Shown: in pieces, positions 32,812 through 41,571 of the stretch
Layout: every line of letters begins with the position of its first letter
Position numbering within the stretch: the stretch's first letter is position 1
Source: Crocinitomix sp044361315
GTDB lineage: Bacteria; Bacteroidota; Bacteroidia; Flavobacteriales_D; Crocinitomicaceae
Reading direction: 5' to 3'
Assembly (NCBI GenBank): GCA_044361315.1
Contig: JBIKJA010000002.1
Location: 124,001 to 188,000, forward strand
Length of the DNA stretch: 64,000 nucleotides
Notes under the pieces: generated by a model
The model's input: only the letters and a program-made list of their open reading frames with translations
Database searches by the model: none
Told to the model about the DNA's origin: nothing
Translations under genes and position numbers: made by a program

Positions 32812-35247
32812 TTAAAATTCAAAGATCACCCCAATGGTCGGCGTAATCAAGGACGAATTGTCTTCTAATAACTGAGGAATTGCATTAGATCCGTCGGATT
32901 TTAATGGTCCACCATCTGTTGTTTCAAAAGTTGAATTATCCGCCGTTCTTTTAAAAACATAAGTTGGAGGAGATTGCTGTTTTGAAAACAAGACGTTTTG
33001 TAAGTCGATATAAAAATCAAAACTCACCTTTTTATAGTTGACAATTTTATCCACACGCAAATCAAGTTGATTAAAAGCATTAAGACGTTCTGTATTTAAA
33101 CGAGTATAATCCAAAATCCCTGTCCCCAAGGTAGCAAAATTTAATTGTGACGCTACTAAATCATAAGGAGTATAAGGCACCCCACCCGCCAATCGATATT
33201 TAAGACCTAACTTCCATCCTTTTTTGAATTGAATTCCAACCGTTGAAGACAATAAGTGTCGATTGTCCCAAGCAGATGCGATTAATTTGCCATCCAATCC
33301 TGAATATAAACTCCTTACAAAGGTATAACTCACTACATAAAAGATGTTTTTAACCAATTTTTGTTGCACAAACACCTCGAATCCATAAGTTTGTCCTGAA
33401 CCAATCGACAAAAGCTCCTCGTTTCCAATCGCACCAAACTGACTTCCTTGGTTGGCGAGTGAACTTCCGTTTACCACAGACACTGGATAATTCGAATACG
33501 TTTTGTAAAACCCTTCCACTGTAATCCGCATTCCTTGGTTTGGCAAATATTGCGCACCTAAAACATAGTGGCTTGATTGGATGTATTTCATCGATTGATT
33601 CACCAATTCACCGGTCGCATTTCGGAAGCCTAAGGAAGTATAGGTTGGAATTTTATAATAACGTCCAATAGAAGCGGTCAAATCAAATTTTTCAGTTAAA
33701 TGATAGGCAATTGAAAGACGCGGTGAAAGTGTTTTAAGCGGATTGTTCCCTTCGTCAGTAAACGAATTCATATCTGAACGAACACCAGTTGAAACCAACA
33801 CCCGATTTTTTAAAATATTTCGAGATAATTGAGCAAATACGCCATATTTAAAAAACTCAATTTCACTTCCGAAATTAATGACAACTTCTGGAGCAATCAC
33901 ATTTCCTTCTGTATCAAGAACTGCATTTGAAACTCGATTATAAAGCTGCGTATTATACTTAACATATTGCCCAACCCCACCAGCAGAAAATTTCCAACCT
34001 TTGACAAATTTATTGTAATCAAAACGCAATTTATTTTCGATTTCTTGTGAATTTAACCCCAGGTTTCTAAACGCTTCATTGTCGTATTGTGCATCTTCAA
34101 ATTGATCTAATTGATTGTCAAACATATTCCTACTCAATGCAATCGTATAAAACCCGTTCTTAATTCGACGATTTAAAGAAAATCCTACGGTATAATTCCA
34201 TTGCGTGATAAAAGGCAAAGACCTTCTAAAAAATTCACTTTCTGGGGTCGAATTCTTAGTTTCAGCAAAACTAAATCGATCCACTGCTCCTAATCCAATC
34301 GCAGTTAAAGTAGTTTTGTTATTAAATTGATGGGTGATTTTATATTGATAATCCGTGAAATTTGGACGGATTGGCAAATCAATTAAGGTGAATAAAAAAT
34401 CAAGATACGAAGCCCGTGCGGAGACCAAATAATCTGTTTTTTTGGATTTACCAAGTGGTCCTTCAAAAGTGAGTGAACTTTCCGTAAAACTTGCGCGTAA
34501 ATTTCCGGAAAAGCTTTCATTGTTTCCTTGTCGTTGTTTGATGACAAAAGTAGATGCTAAAGCATTGTCATAACGCGCATCAAAAGCAGAAGAACTCAAT
34601 TTAAGATCTTCAATAAACGAAACATTTAAAATCCCTTGCGCACCCCCCGAAGATCCTTGTGTCTGAAAATGATTCAATACAGGTATTTCAATTCCATCCA
34701 AATAATAAACGTTTTCGTTAGGCGCCCCCCCTCTAATAATAATGTCATTTCGTGCGGCACCACCTGCCGAACCGCCAACGCCGGGCAAAGTTTGAATTAC
34801 TTTAGAAACGTCAAAATTACCACCAGGATTCGATTTTATTTCTTCAGACGTTAATTTCTGTACAGATAACGGAGTGACCATATCCGTTGTTTTAGCAATG
34901 ACTTCTTGATTAAAGATTACTTCAACTGCATCTAATTCCTTATCGCTCACCGACAACTCAAAATTGATGATTTGGGCATTTCCTGAGTTTAAAACGATAT
35001 TGAATTTTTTAGCAGGCTCATACCCTACAAACGAAGCCATCAAGCTGTATGTGCCCGTCGGAATTTCAAGGCGATAATTTCCATCTAAATCCGAACTGGT
35101 AAAATACGCGTTACCTTCCACGACAACTTTTACAAAAGGTAACGGCTCTTGTGTGTTTTTATCAATCACCTTGCCTATAATGGTTCCGTTAATTTGCCCA
35201 AATAGTGTTGCGCTTACAAATGACAAAGTAATCAAAAAAATCTTCAT
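32812..35247 (-). CDS. TonB-dependent outer-membrane receptor with carboxypeptidase-like N-domain
   Basis: An 811-residue receptor from ATG 35247, where a signal peptide starts (MKIFLITLSFVSATLFGQ); the frame is open further upstream but without coding character. Residues of about 20-110 form the carboxypeptidase-regulatory-like beta-sandwich (GKVIDKNTQEPLPFVKVV, GTYSLMASFVGYEP). The plug domain follows (PGVGGSAGGAARNDIIIRGG, YYLDGIEIPVLNHF) and then a 22-strand barrel ending in VIFEF with a terminal Phe. There is no SusD partner, so the ligand is probably not a glycan; siderophores, cobalamin or peptides are possible. It is divergent from the DsbA-like gene. Confidence 0.92.
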   Translation of the reverse strand: MKIFLITLSFVSATLFGQINGTIIGKVIDKNTQEPLPFVKVVVEGNAYFTSSDLDGNYRLEIPTGTYSLMASFVGYEPAKKFNIVLNSGNAQIINFELSVSDKELDAVEVIFNQEVIAKTTDMVTPLSVQKLTSEEIKSNPGGNFDVSKVIQTLPGVGGSAGGAARNDIIIRGGAPNENVYYLDGIEIPVLNHFQTQGSSGGAQGILNVSFIEDLKLSSSAFDARYDNALASTFVIKQRQGNNESFSGNLRASFTESSLTFEGPLGKSKKTDYLVSARASYLDFLFTLIDLPIRPNFTDYQYKITHQFNNKTTLTAIGLGAVDRFSFAETKNSTPESEFFRRSLPFITQWNYTVGFSLNRRIKNGFYTIALSRNMFDNQLDQFEDAQYDNEAFRNLGLNSQEIENKLRFDYNKFVKGWKFSAGGVGQYVKYNTQLYNRVSNAVLDTEGNVIAPEVVINFGSEIEFFKYGVFAQLSRNILKNRVLVSTGVRSDMNSFTDEGNNPLKTLSPRLSIAYHLTEKFDLTASIGRYYKIPTYTSLGFRNATGELVNQSMKYIQSSHYVLGAQYLPNQGMRITVEGFYKTYSNYPVSVVNGSSLANQGSQFGAIGNEELLSIGSGQTYGFEVFVQQKLVKNIFYVVSYTFVRSLYSGLDGKLIASAWDNRHLLSSTVGIQFKKGWKLGLKYRLAGGVPYTPYDLVASQLNFATLGTGILDYTRLNTERLNAFNQLDLRVDKIVNYKKVSFDFYIDLQNVLFSKQQSPPTYVFKRTADNSTFETTDGGPLKSDGSNAIPQLLEDNSSLITPTIGVIFEF

Positions 35248-35282
35248 AATTTTTACTAATAGGATGGATAACAATTTTAAAC

Positions 35283-35290
35283 TAATTTTG
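35283..35290 (+). promoter_or_regulatory. -7 element TAATTTTG upstream of the DsbA-like gene
   Basis: An exact TAnnTTTG match, 17 nt before the ATG at 35308, within the 60-bp divergent gap to the TonB receptor. Confidence 0.45.
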
Positions 35291-35307
35291 TTCAAATTTA
35301 ATACTTT

Positions 35308-35940
35308 ATGGAGATAAATTGGATTGAAAGTGACGAGATTTCGATCATTTACATTGGTGACACAATGTGTTCCTGGTGCTACGGAATGGTGCCAGAATTG
35401 ATCAAAATTAAAAACAATCACCCTGAACTAAAATTTAGATTGATCAATGGAGGTCTTCGTCCGTTTAATACTGAAAAAGCCATTGAAATGGCCGATTTTT
35501 TGAAATCTCATTGGGTTGAAATTGAGCATCGAACAGGTCAAAAATTTGCTTATGACATCCTAACCGATCCAACTTTTATTTATGACACAGAACCTGCTGC
35601 ACGCGCGGTGGTAACTGTTCGAAAAATGAACTCGAGTTTAGAGTTCGATTTTTTCAAAGCTATTCAAACTGCATTTTACCTCCACAATAAAAACACCAAT
35701 TTAATTGAAACGTATTTGGAAATTGCCAAAGATTTTTCTCTTAATCTTGAACAGTTTAAACGAATTTTTGAATCTGCTGACATTAAAAATGCAACATTAG
35801 CAGATTTTCAACTTTCGCAACGAATGGGAATTAGAGGATTTCCTTCGTTAGTGCTTAAAAAATCAAACGAATTTACGTTGTTAGCACATGGATATCAAAC
35901 GGCTGAAAATGTTGAAAGTATCCTTGAAAAATTAATGTAA
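35308..35940 (+). CDS. DsbA-family thioredoxin-like protein (CSWC)
   Basis: A 210-residue thioredoxin-fold protein of the DsbA/FrnE group. The active site is CSWC in YIGDTMCSWCYGMVPEL, with a helical insertion after it. The cis-Pro loop is GIRGFPSLVL. There is no signal peptide, so unlike true DsbA it acts in the cytoplasm, as a disulfide oxidoreductase or isomerase-like enzyme. The region DPTFIYDTEPAARAVVTVRK is a conserved block of this group. Its client proteins are unknown. Confidence 0.88.
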   Translation: MEINWIESDEISIIYIGDTMCSWCYGMVPELIKIKNNHPELKFRLINGGLRPFNTEKAIEMADFLKSHWVEIEHRTGQKFAYDILTDPTFIYDTEPAARAVVTVRKMNSSLEFDFFKAIQTAFYLHNKNTNLIETYLEIAKDFSLNLEQFKRIFESADIKNATLADFQLSQRMGIRGFPSLVLKKSNEFTLLAHGYQTAENVESILEKLM

Positions 35941-36202
35941 TTACTTCACAAATTTCCTTATTCACAAGTTGAATTGTAAAAGACCCCATCAAATCCTTGG
36001 TTGCGATTGGGTTGAATAATTAACCAAGATGTTTGAATAAAATCTTTACAAAGAATTTTTATTTCACTTTTAAAGTGGCTATCTTTCGTACTTTAAAAAA
36101 AATAACCGACATGTTTCTGAGGATTCATTCGGTTAAATTATTGATTATTAGTGAAAATCTAGCAAGACAAAAACTATTTTAAACGAATCAAAATAAAACT
36201 AA

Positions 36203-37450
36203 ATGAGTACAAAAAGAGTTGTAATTACAGGATTAGGAGCCATTACACCCATTGGAAAAAATGTAGCCGAGTTTTGGGAAAATGCACAAAATGGAATGAG
36301 TGGCGCAAAACCAATCACCAAATTTGATACATCGAAATTTAAAACCACTTTTGCGTGCGAAATTTTGGATTTTGATCCTTCGCTTTACCTCGATCATGCC
36401 GAAATTCGTAAAACAGATTTGTTCACTCAATACGCCATACATGCTGCTACCGAAGCAATTAATGATAGTGGATTAGATTTTTCATCCATGTCACCTTTCG
36501 ACGCAGGGGTAATTTGGGGTTCAGGTCAAGGCGGAATGACCACATTTGAGTCAGAATTAGAAAATTTTTATGCCCATGATAAAAATCCACGATTTAACCC
36601 ATTTTTTATTCCAAAAATCATCACCAACATGGCATCAGGAATGATTTCGTTGAAATATGGATTAATGGGAATTAATTATAACACCGTGAGCGCATGTGCC
36701 ACCTCCAACTCAGCTTTGATGGATGCTTTTAATTATATCCGCCTTGGAAAAGCGAAAGTTTTTGTCACAGGCGGATCAGAGTCTCCGATTTCACCAGCTT
36801 CTATAGGCGGTTTTAATGCGATGAGAGCCATGTCAACCAGAAACGATGAACCTCAACGTGCGTCACGACCATTTGACCGAGATCGGGATGGTTTTATTAT
36901 GGGAGAAGGCGCGGGTGCGTTGATTGTCGAAGATTATGACCACGCAAAAAAACGAGGAGCAAAAATTTACGCTGAGATTGTCGGTGCTGCAATGACGGCA
37001 GATGCTTATCACATGACCTCCACCCATCCTGATGGTTTGGGATCTTCAAAAGCCATGGAAATTGCCTTGAAAGAAGCCAAGTTAATTCCTTCTCAAGTCG
37101 ATTATTTGAATTGCCATGCAACCTCCACCCCAGTTGGCGATGTTAGTGAAATAAATGCGATCCAAAAAGTATTTGGTAACATTCCTGAAAACCTTAAAAT
37201 AAGCGCCACAAAATCAATGACAGGACATTTATTAGGTGCTGCAGGTGCGATTGAAGCTATTTTGTCTATTAAAGCCATTCAACACAATTGCATTCCTCCA
37301 ACCATCAACCTTGAAAATTTGGATGAAGCGATTCCGAAAGAAATGAAAATTGTAAAAAAAACAGCAATGGAAACGCCTGTAAATGTGGCAATGAGTAATG
37401 CATTTGGATTCGGCGGACACAATGCGATTGTCGTTTTTAAAGGTGTCTAA
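36203..37450 (+). CDS. fabF: Beta-ketoacyl-ACP synthase II (FabF-like)
   Basis: A 415-residue condensing enzyme. The catalytic Cys is in TVSACATSNSALM and the two catalytic His are in NCHATSTPVGD and SMTGHLLGAAGAIE; SNAFGFGGHNA is the C-terminal gate. It extends acyl-ACP chains. Unlike the usual acpP-fabF-rnc order of Bacteroidota, no acpP or rnc gene adjoins it, so it may be a second, specialised synthase rather than the housekeeping copy. The 262 bp upstream hold nothing that I recognise. Confidence 0.93.
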   Translation: MSTKRVVITGLGAITPIGKNVAEFWENAQNGMSGAKPITKFDTSKFKTTFACEILDFDPSLYLDHAEIRKTDLFTQYAIHAATEAINDSGLDFSSMSPFDAGVIWGSGQGGMTTFESELENFYAHDKNPRFNPFFIPKIITNMASGMISLKYGLMGINYNTVSACATSNSALMDAFNYIRLGKAKVFVTGGSESPISPASIGGFNAMRAMSTRNDEPQRASRPFDRDRDGFIMGEGAGALIVEDYDHAKKRGAKIYAEIVGAAMTADAYHMTSTHPDGLGSSKAMEIALKEAKLIPSQVDYLNCHATSTPVGDVSEINAIQKVFGNIPENLKISATKSMTGHLLGAAGAIEAILSIKAIQHNCIPPTINLENLDEAIPKEMKIVKKTAMETPVNVAMSNAFGFGGHNAIVVFKGV

Positions 37451-37532
37451 ATCCAAAAAATGACGATTTAGCTTTCCTATTTTGACCATTTAAATTGCCG
37501 GTTTTTAATTCTATTAAGTCGATTTATTCGAT

Positions 37533-37540
37533 TAATTTTG
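37533..37540 (+). promoter_or_regulatory. -7 element TAATTTTG upstream of the sortilin-like gene
   Basis: An exact TAnnTTTG match 27 nt before the ATG at 37568. A longer reading from TTG 37538 would begin inside this element, which supports the ATG. Confidence 0.5.
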
Positions 37541-37567
37541 TATGTAAATCCTCAATTAACACAGTAT

Positions 37568-40117
37568 ATGAAATTATTATCAGTAATGCTCTTATTGGTT
37601 TTGATGCTTAGTTCAACTCTAGGCTTTAATCAATCCTCAACAGAAACAGCTAACCAACCCAAAACAAGTGTGTATTTGGAAGAACTTTTTGGTTCTGGTT
37701 TAACTTTTCAAGAAATTAAAGCAAAAGCCGACGTGCACTTTCAAGAAAAATATCCTGGCTATAGTCCTTATGAATTATCAATAGGCACGTGCCGCGATGG
37801 TGATTATGTGAAATACCAACGTTGGTTGTCTTTTTGGCAAAACTACCTTCACGAAGATGGCACGCTTGGCGATATTACCAAATTAGCAAAATCTTCTAGT
37901 GTCCTTGCTAAATCAGGAGATGACAGAGCATCCGATTGCAGTGACGCGGATATTGCGGTTGAATGGACTAACTTGAACTACAATGGCAATATGGGTTTAC
38001 AAATCGATCAAGGTAGAACAAGTTCGATGGCTTTTCACCCATCTAACCCTAATATTTTCTATGTTGGAGCTGCTTGGGGTGGACTTTGGAAAACAGAAAA
38101 TGGTGGCGAATCTTATATCAACTTAAATGATAATTTACCCTTGGCAGCTGTTTCAAGTATCATTATCAGTCCTTCTAATCCGAATAAAATTGCGGTTGCC
38201 TTAAGTGATATTGTATGGTATGGACCAAGTGGAATTGGCGTATTTGTTTCTGAAGATGGTGGTTTAACTTTTAGTCCAACCGACATCGAATTTGGGTTAA
38301 ATGAAAATAAACGGATTTATTACATGGATCAAAATCCTGATAACGGCGATGAAATTATTGTGGCTGGATCAACTGGTTTGATAAAAACGACTGACTTTTT
38401 TGAAACAATTGATCTGGTTGAACCAGGAATCAGCTTTCACGCTGTAAAATACAGTAATACTGATCCTTCGATCGTATATGCGGGCGGCAGAAGTGGTCAA
38501 TTTTACAAAAGCACCGATGGTGGTGATTCCTTTGATTTTGTTGCCGATTTCGGAGACAATGAAGTACGCATTGCAGTTCCACTTTTTGAAGGATCAACTC
38601 GTTTAGCAATTACCCACGGAAATACCATACGTACCTCTGCTGATAATGGTGTAACTCTAGAAGTAAAAGCGATGCCAGAATCAAATATGGTGGTAGAATT
38701 TGCTCCGAGTAGTGAATCCATTTTGACGGTTGGAAATTTCGAAGTGTATCGATCAAATAATTTTGGGACAAGCTTTTCGGCTGTTTCTCATTGGTTAGGC
38801 GATGACGGGCTACCTTTTATCCATGTTGATCAACGCAATGTTTTTGTGAATCCTTTAAATGAAAATTACGTTTATTTCTGTAATGATGGTGGTATTTTCA
38901 GATATGCGGTAGCAGAAGATGAATTCGCAAATTTATGTAAAGACTTGATTAACACCCAATATTATGACATCGCTGTATCACAATCAAACGAGTTTATCGT
39001 AGCTGGTGGATCGCAAGACAATGGAAATATTTTTAGAAATGCGGATGGAAACTGGGAAGATTATGCTCAAACTGGCGATGGAATGGGACAAGATATTGAC
39101 CCTGTCAACGAAAACCTTCGTTATTGGGAATATCAATTGGGTGGTTTAATTAGATGGGAAGATGGTGAAAATACAGGTATTGCGCCTCCAGGAGAAGATG
39201 GTGAGGGCGCATGGGAAACCCCATTTAAGTTAGATCCAAATAACAATGATCGGATTTTAGTAGGGTATAATTCTGTTTATGCTTCTGACGATCATGGTGA
39301 TACTTGGGAAGTTGTAGGAGATGAAGTGTCACCATTTTATGATCTTGAGCAAATAGCAATCGCCCCATCGAATTCAGAAAAAATCTATGTCACTGAATAC
39401 AATAATTTATTTGTAAAATCCCCGGGAGTTGATGCTTGGGTTGAAAAATCAACTCCTGTCAGCCAACGTATTTCAGATTTGGAAGTTGATCCAGAGGATG
39501 AAAATATTATTTATATCTGCTATGGTGGTTTTGCCGTTAATGGAAAGGTTTACAAGTCAACAAATGGCGGTGATACTTGGGAAAATATTTCTTTGAATTT
39601 ACCTAACCTGCCTATTATGTCATTAGAAACCTATACCGAAGAAGCCGGAGGTGTTTTTGTTGGAACGTATGGTGCTGTTTACTACAAAAATGGCTCAATG
39701 ACAGAATGGAAAAAATACGGTTGTTTGCCAAATACTTCTGTGAATGATATCGAGATTCAATATTCGTACAACAAAATTTTTATCGGCACGCATGGTCGCG
39801 GAATGTTTGAAGCACCGATTTCTTTTGATTTCGCTGGAATTGACAACGAATTAAGTTCAATTCAACCAAAAATTACCTTGTTCCCGAATCCGTCTAATTT
39901 GCAAGTAACTATTGCAAGTTCCGAATTAGATTTAAGCGATTGCACGGTAAAAATTACGGATGCCACAGGTAGAGAAATCGCACTGAACACACAAGCAATT
40001 CAAAACGACCAAGCAGGAATCAAATTGAACATTGAAAAATTAATTCAAGGCAATTATTTTATCACGTTAATTAATTCGACTGGTGAATCGTTCGTAGTAA
40101 AATTGACAAAAATCTAA
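37568..40117 (+). CDS. Secreted sortilin/VPS10-like repeat protein with T9SS sorting domain
   Basis: An 849-residue exported protein. It has a signal peptide (MKLLSVMLLLVLMLSSTLG), a propeptide-like region, and a ten-bladed propeller of BNR/Asp-box repeats such as KTENGGESYINL, SEDGGLTFSP, KSTDGGDSFDF and KSTNGGDTWENI, as in VPS10/sortilin and xyloglucanase-like proteins. The end is a type A T9SS domain (ITLFPNPSNLQVTI to VVKLTKI). It is therefore exported and anchored or released by T9SS. It may bind or cleave a polymer; catalytic residues cannot be assigned. Confidence 0.88.
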   Translation: MKLLSVMLLLVLMLSSTLGFNQSSTETANQPKTSVYLEELFGSGLTFQEIKAKADVHFQEKYPGYSPYELSIGTCRDGDYVKYQRWLSFWQNYLHEDGTLGDITKLAKSSSVLAKSGDDRASDCSDADIAVEWTNLNYNGNMGLQIDQGRTSSMAFHPSNPNIFYVGAAWGGLWKTENGGESYINLNDNLPLAAVSSIIISPSNPNKIAVALSDIVWYGPSGIGVFVSEDGGLTFSPTDIEFGLNENKRIYYMDQNPDNGDEIIVAGSTGLIKTTDFFETIDLVEPGISFHAVKYSNTDPSIVYAGGRSGQFYKSTDGGDSFDFVADFGDNEVRIAVPLFEGSTRLAITHGNTIRTSADNGVTLEVKAMPESNMVVEFAPSSESILTVGNFEVYRSNNFGTSFSAVSHWLGDDGLPFIHVDQRNVFVNPLNENYVYFCNDGGIFRYAVAEDEFANLCKDLINTQYYDIAVSQSNEFIVAGGSQDNGNIFRNADGNWEDYAQTGDGMGQDIDPVNENLRYWEYQLGGLIRWEDGENTGIAPPGEDGEGAWETPFKLDPNNNDRILVGYNSVYASDDHGDTWEVVGDEVSPFYDLEQIAIAPSNSEKIYVTEYNNLFVKSPGVDAWVEKSTPVSQRISDLEVDPEDENIIYICYGGFAVNGKVYKSTNGGDTWENISLNLPNLPIMSLETYTEEAGGVFVGTYGAVYYKNGSMTEWKKYGCLPNTSVNDIEIQYSYNKIFIGTHGRGMFEAPISFDFAGIDNELSSIQPKITLFPNPSNLQVTIASSELDLSDCTVKITDATGREIALNTQAIQNDQAGIKLNIEKLIQGNYFITLINSTGESFVVKLTKI

Positions 40118-40162
40118 GACAGCTTCTTTTATCAACCTGTCCCAAATTTAAAGACACAAAAT

Positions 40163-40189
40163 AGCTCATTCGAAAGGATGGGCTTTTTT
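40163..40189 (+). terminator. Intrinsic terminator after the sortilin-like gene
   Basis: AGCTCATTC and GGATGGGCT form a 9-bp stem with two G-T pairs around the loop GAAA, followed by a T-run. It starts 46 nt after the stop codon. Confidence 0.8.
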
Positions 40190-40214
40190 GTGAAGCAAAT
40201 CAAGCTTTTCAATA

Positions 40215-40337
40215 TTTAAGGTTGTTGGCAATAAAGAAACTAGTGCAATTATTACTTTTCAAAGTTCAATTGAAATTGAAAATGGAACATCCGAATTAAA
40301 AGAAATTATCACCGAATGGATAAATGTAACGAAATAA
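40215..40337 (+). pseudogene. Possible C-terminal coding remnant
   Basis: A frame without a start codon reads ITFQSSIEIENGTSELK and then EIITEWINVTK before its TAA. The composition and regular charge pattern look like protein, but I do not recognise a family. It lies just before the decayed Bro-N-like gene and could be an earlier piece of the same lost segment. Confidence 0.35.
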
Positions 40338-40352
40338 AATCAATGGTGAAAA

Positions 40353-40741
40353 AATAAAAAAATGGGTACAACAAAAATATCCATCCGTTTTTTGACGCTC
40401 GCGAAGTACGCACTGTTTGGGATGAAGACCTATCCAAATGGTGGTTTTCTGCCTTGGATATTATTGCCGTGCTCACCGACCAAAACGATTATTCGAAAAA
40501 CCGAAACTATTGGAAGTACCTCAAAGCTAAATTTAAAAAAGAGACCAGTCAGTTGGTTAGTGTCACTATCCAACTGAAACTTCGTGCCAAAGATGGTAAA
40601 CTATACCTAACCGACCTGTTAGACTAAAGCGGCATCATTGCTTTAGGCAAAGAGTTTCCGGGCAAAAAGGCAAATCGATTTATCGAATGGTTTACATTTA
40701 GCGACGAAAGTATCGATGGAAAAAGCAAAATCGGCCTTTAA
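40353..40741 (+). pseudogene. Decayed Bro-N/antirepressor-like gene
   Basis: The frame from about 40403 reads EVRTVWDEDLSKWWFSALD, then IIAVLTDQNDYSKNRNYWK, YLKAKFKKETSQL and QLKLRAKDGKLYLTDLLD. This is the pattern of Bro-N-domain proteins found as phage antirepressors and near mobile DNA. It then hits TAA at 40625, after which the same frame continues with GIIALGKEFPGKKANRFIEW and FTFSDESIDGKSKIGL before a second stop at 40739. There is no proper start codon. It is thus an inactivated gene with a premature stop and a lost front. It ends against the neighbouring minus-strand gene. Confidence 0.72.
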
Positions 40742-41428
40742 CTATTCAAAACCAAGGCCTAATTTTATCCCTACATGCAACGTGGGATAAAACCCTTTAT
40801 CTTCGTCAATAAAATAGTTAGTTGTAGAAATGCCTGTGAGTGGGTCAGTGGTTACTGAAGATTCTAAAATTCCAGTATTTCTGCCAGTCACCCCAAATCC
40901 ACCATAAAAATCCCAAAATACATTTTTCGATACAAAATATTGGTATCCAAAGGTAAGTCTACCAGAAGTATTTCGAACAAAGGTTTTAAACTCCGTTTCC
41001 TCCCCGCTTATGGTTCTATTTTCTTTGGAATTATAATTTTTAATCCTAAATTCAGGGGCAACATAAAAATATTCTGGGGCAAATTCTGGATAATAACGTA
41101 AGCCTAAATTAAAAACAGGACCCAAACCAGACACATAAGAACCACTTCCTAAATTCCCCAAATTTCCATCAAGCGCCAAATTGAAATAATTTTCTAACGT
41201 CATCCCTAAACCAACCTCAGCAGTAAAATTTTCTGTAATAACTCGCTCAAAATAAAAGGTAAACGAGCCAGCAAACGGTTCTAACATCCCAAATTTAACT
41301 AACGTCTTTAAATCTAATTGTTCCTTATCATTTTCAGGGCTATTAAAAACCACAACATTTGGTCCTTCTTGACCAAAAACCTGACCAAATAAAACAAGCA
41401 AAAGTCCTATAAGTATTGTCTTTTTCAT
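40742..41428 (-). CDS. Outer-membrane beta-barrel protein
   Basis: A 228-residue protein from ATG 41428 (an in-frame codon 18 bp earlier is less likely because it overlaps the promoter). A signal peptide (MKKTILIGLLLVLFGQVFGQ) is followed by amphipathic beta-strands: GSFTFYFERVI, FTAEVGLGMTLENYF, YFYVAPEFRIKNYN and GRLTFGYQYF, ending in HVGIKLGLGFE. This is the shape of an 8-10 strand OmpW/DUF3575-like barrel. The function is unknown. Confidence 0.75.
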   Translation of the reverse strand: MKKTILIGLLLVLFGQVFGQEGPNVVVFNSPENDKEQLDLKTLVKFGMLEPFAGSFTFYFERVITENFTAEVGLGMTLENYFNLALDGNLGNLGSGSYVSGLGPVFNLGLRYYPEFAPEYFYVAPEFRIKNYNSKENRTISGEETEFKTFVRNTSGRLTFGYQYFVSKNVFWDFYGGFGVTGRNTGILESSVTTDPLTGISTTNYFIDEDKGFYPTLHVGIKLGLGFE

Positions 41429-41444
41429 TCTTCGTTTTTTTGAC

Positions 41445-41452
41445 AAATATAG
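41445..41452 (-). promoter_or_regulatory. -7 element TATATTTG for the beta-barrel gene
   Basis: An exact TAnnTTTG match on the minus strand, 16 nt before the ATG at 41428. It supports that start. Confidence 0.5.
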
Positions 41453-41571
41453 CTAATAAATTTAGGATAAGGTTCGCAATAACCACTTTAAAACTCAATT
41501 TCAACCATTTTATTCCATTCAAAAACATGATAATCAAAATAAAATCGTTAATTTCGCCCAAAATTAAAATC

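Noticed and set aside
35248..35421. Longer N-terminus of the TonB receptor
   Set aside because: A clean signal peptide begins at ATG 35247, and the extra part overlaps the divergent DsbA-like gene and its promoter.
37538..37567. Longer N-terminus for the sortilin-like protein from TTG 37538
   Set aside because: The TTG overlaps the -7 promoter element, and the signal peptide begins at ATG 37568.
41416..41571. Longer N-terminus of the exported protein at 41572
   Set aside because: It crosses the promoter and start of the divergent beta-barrel gene; the signal peptide begins at 41572.
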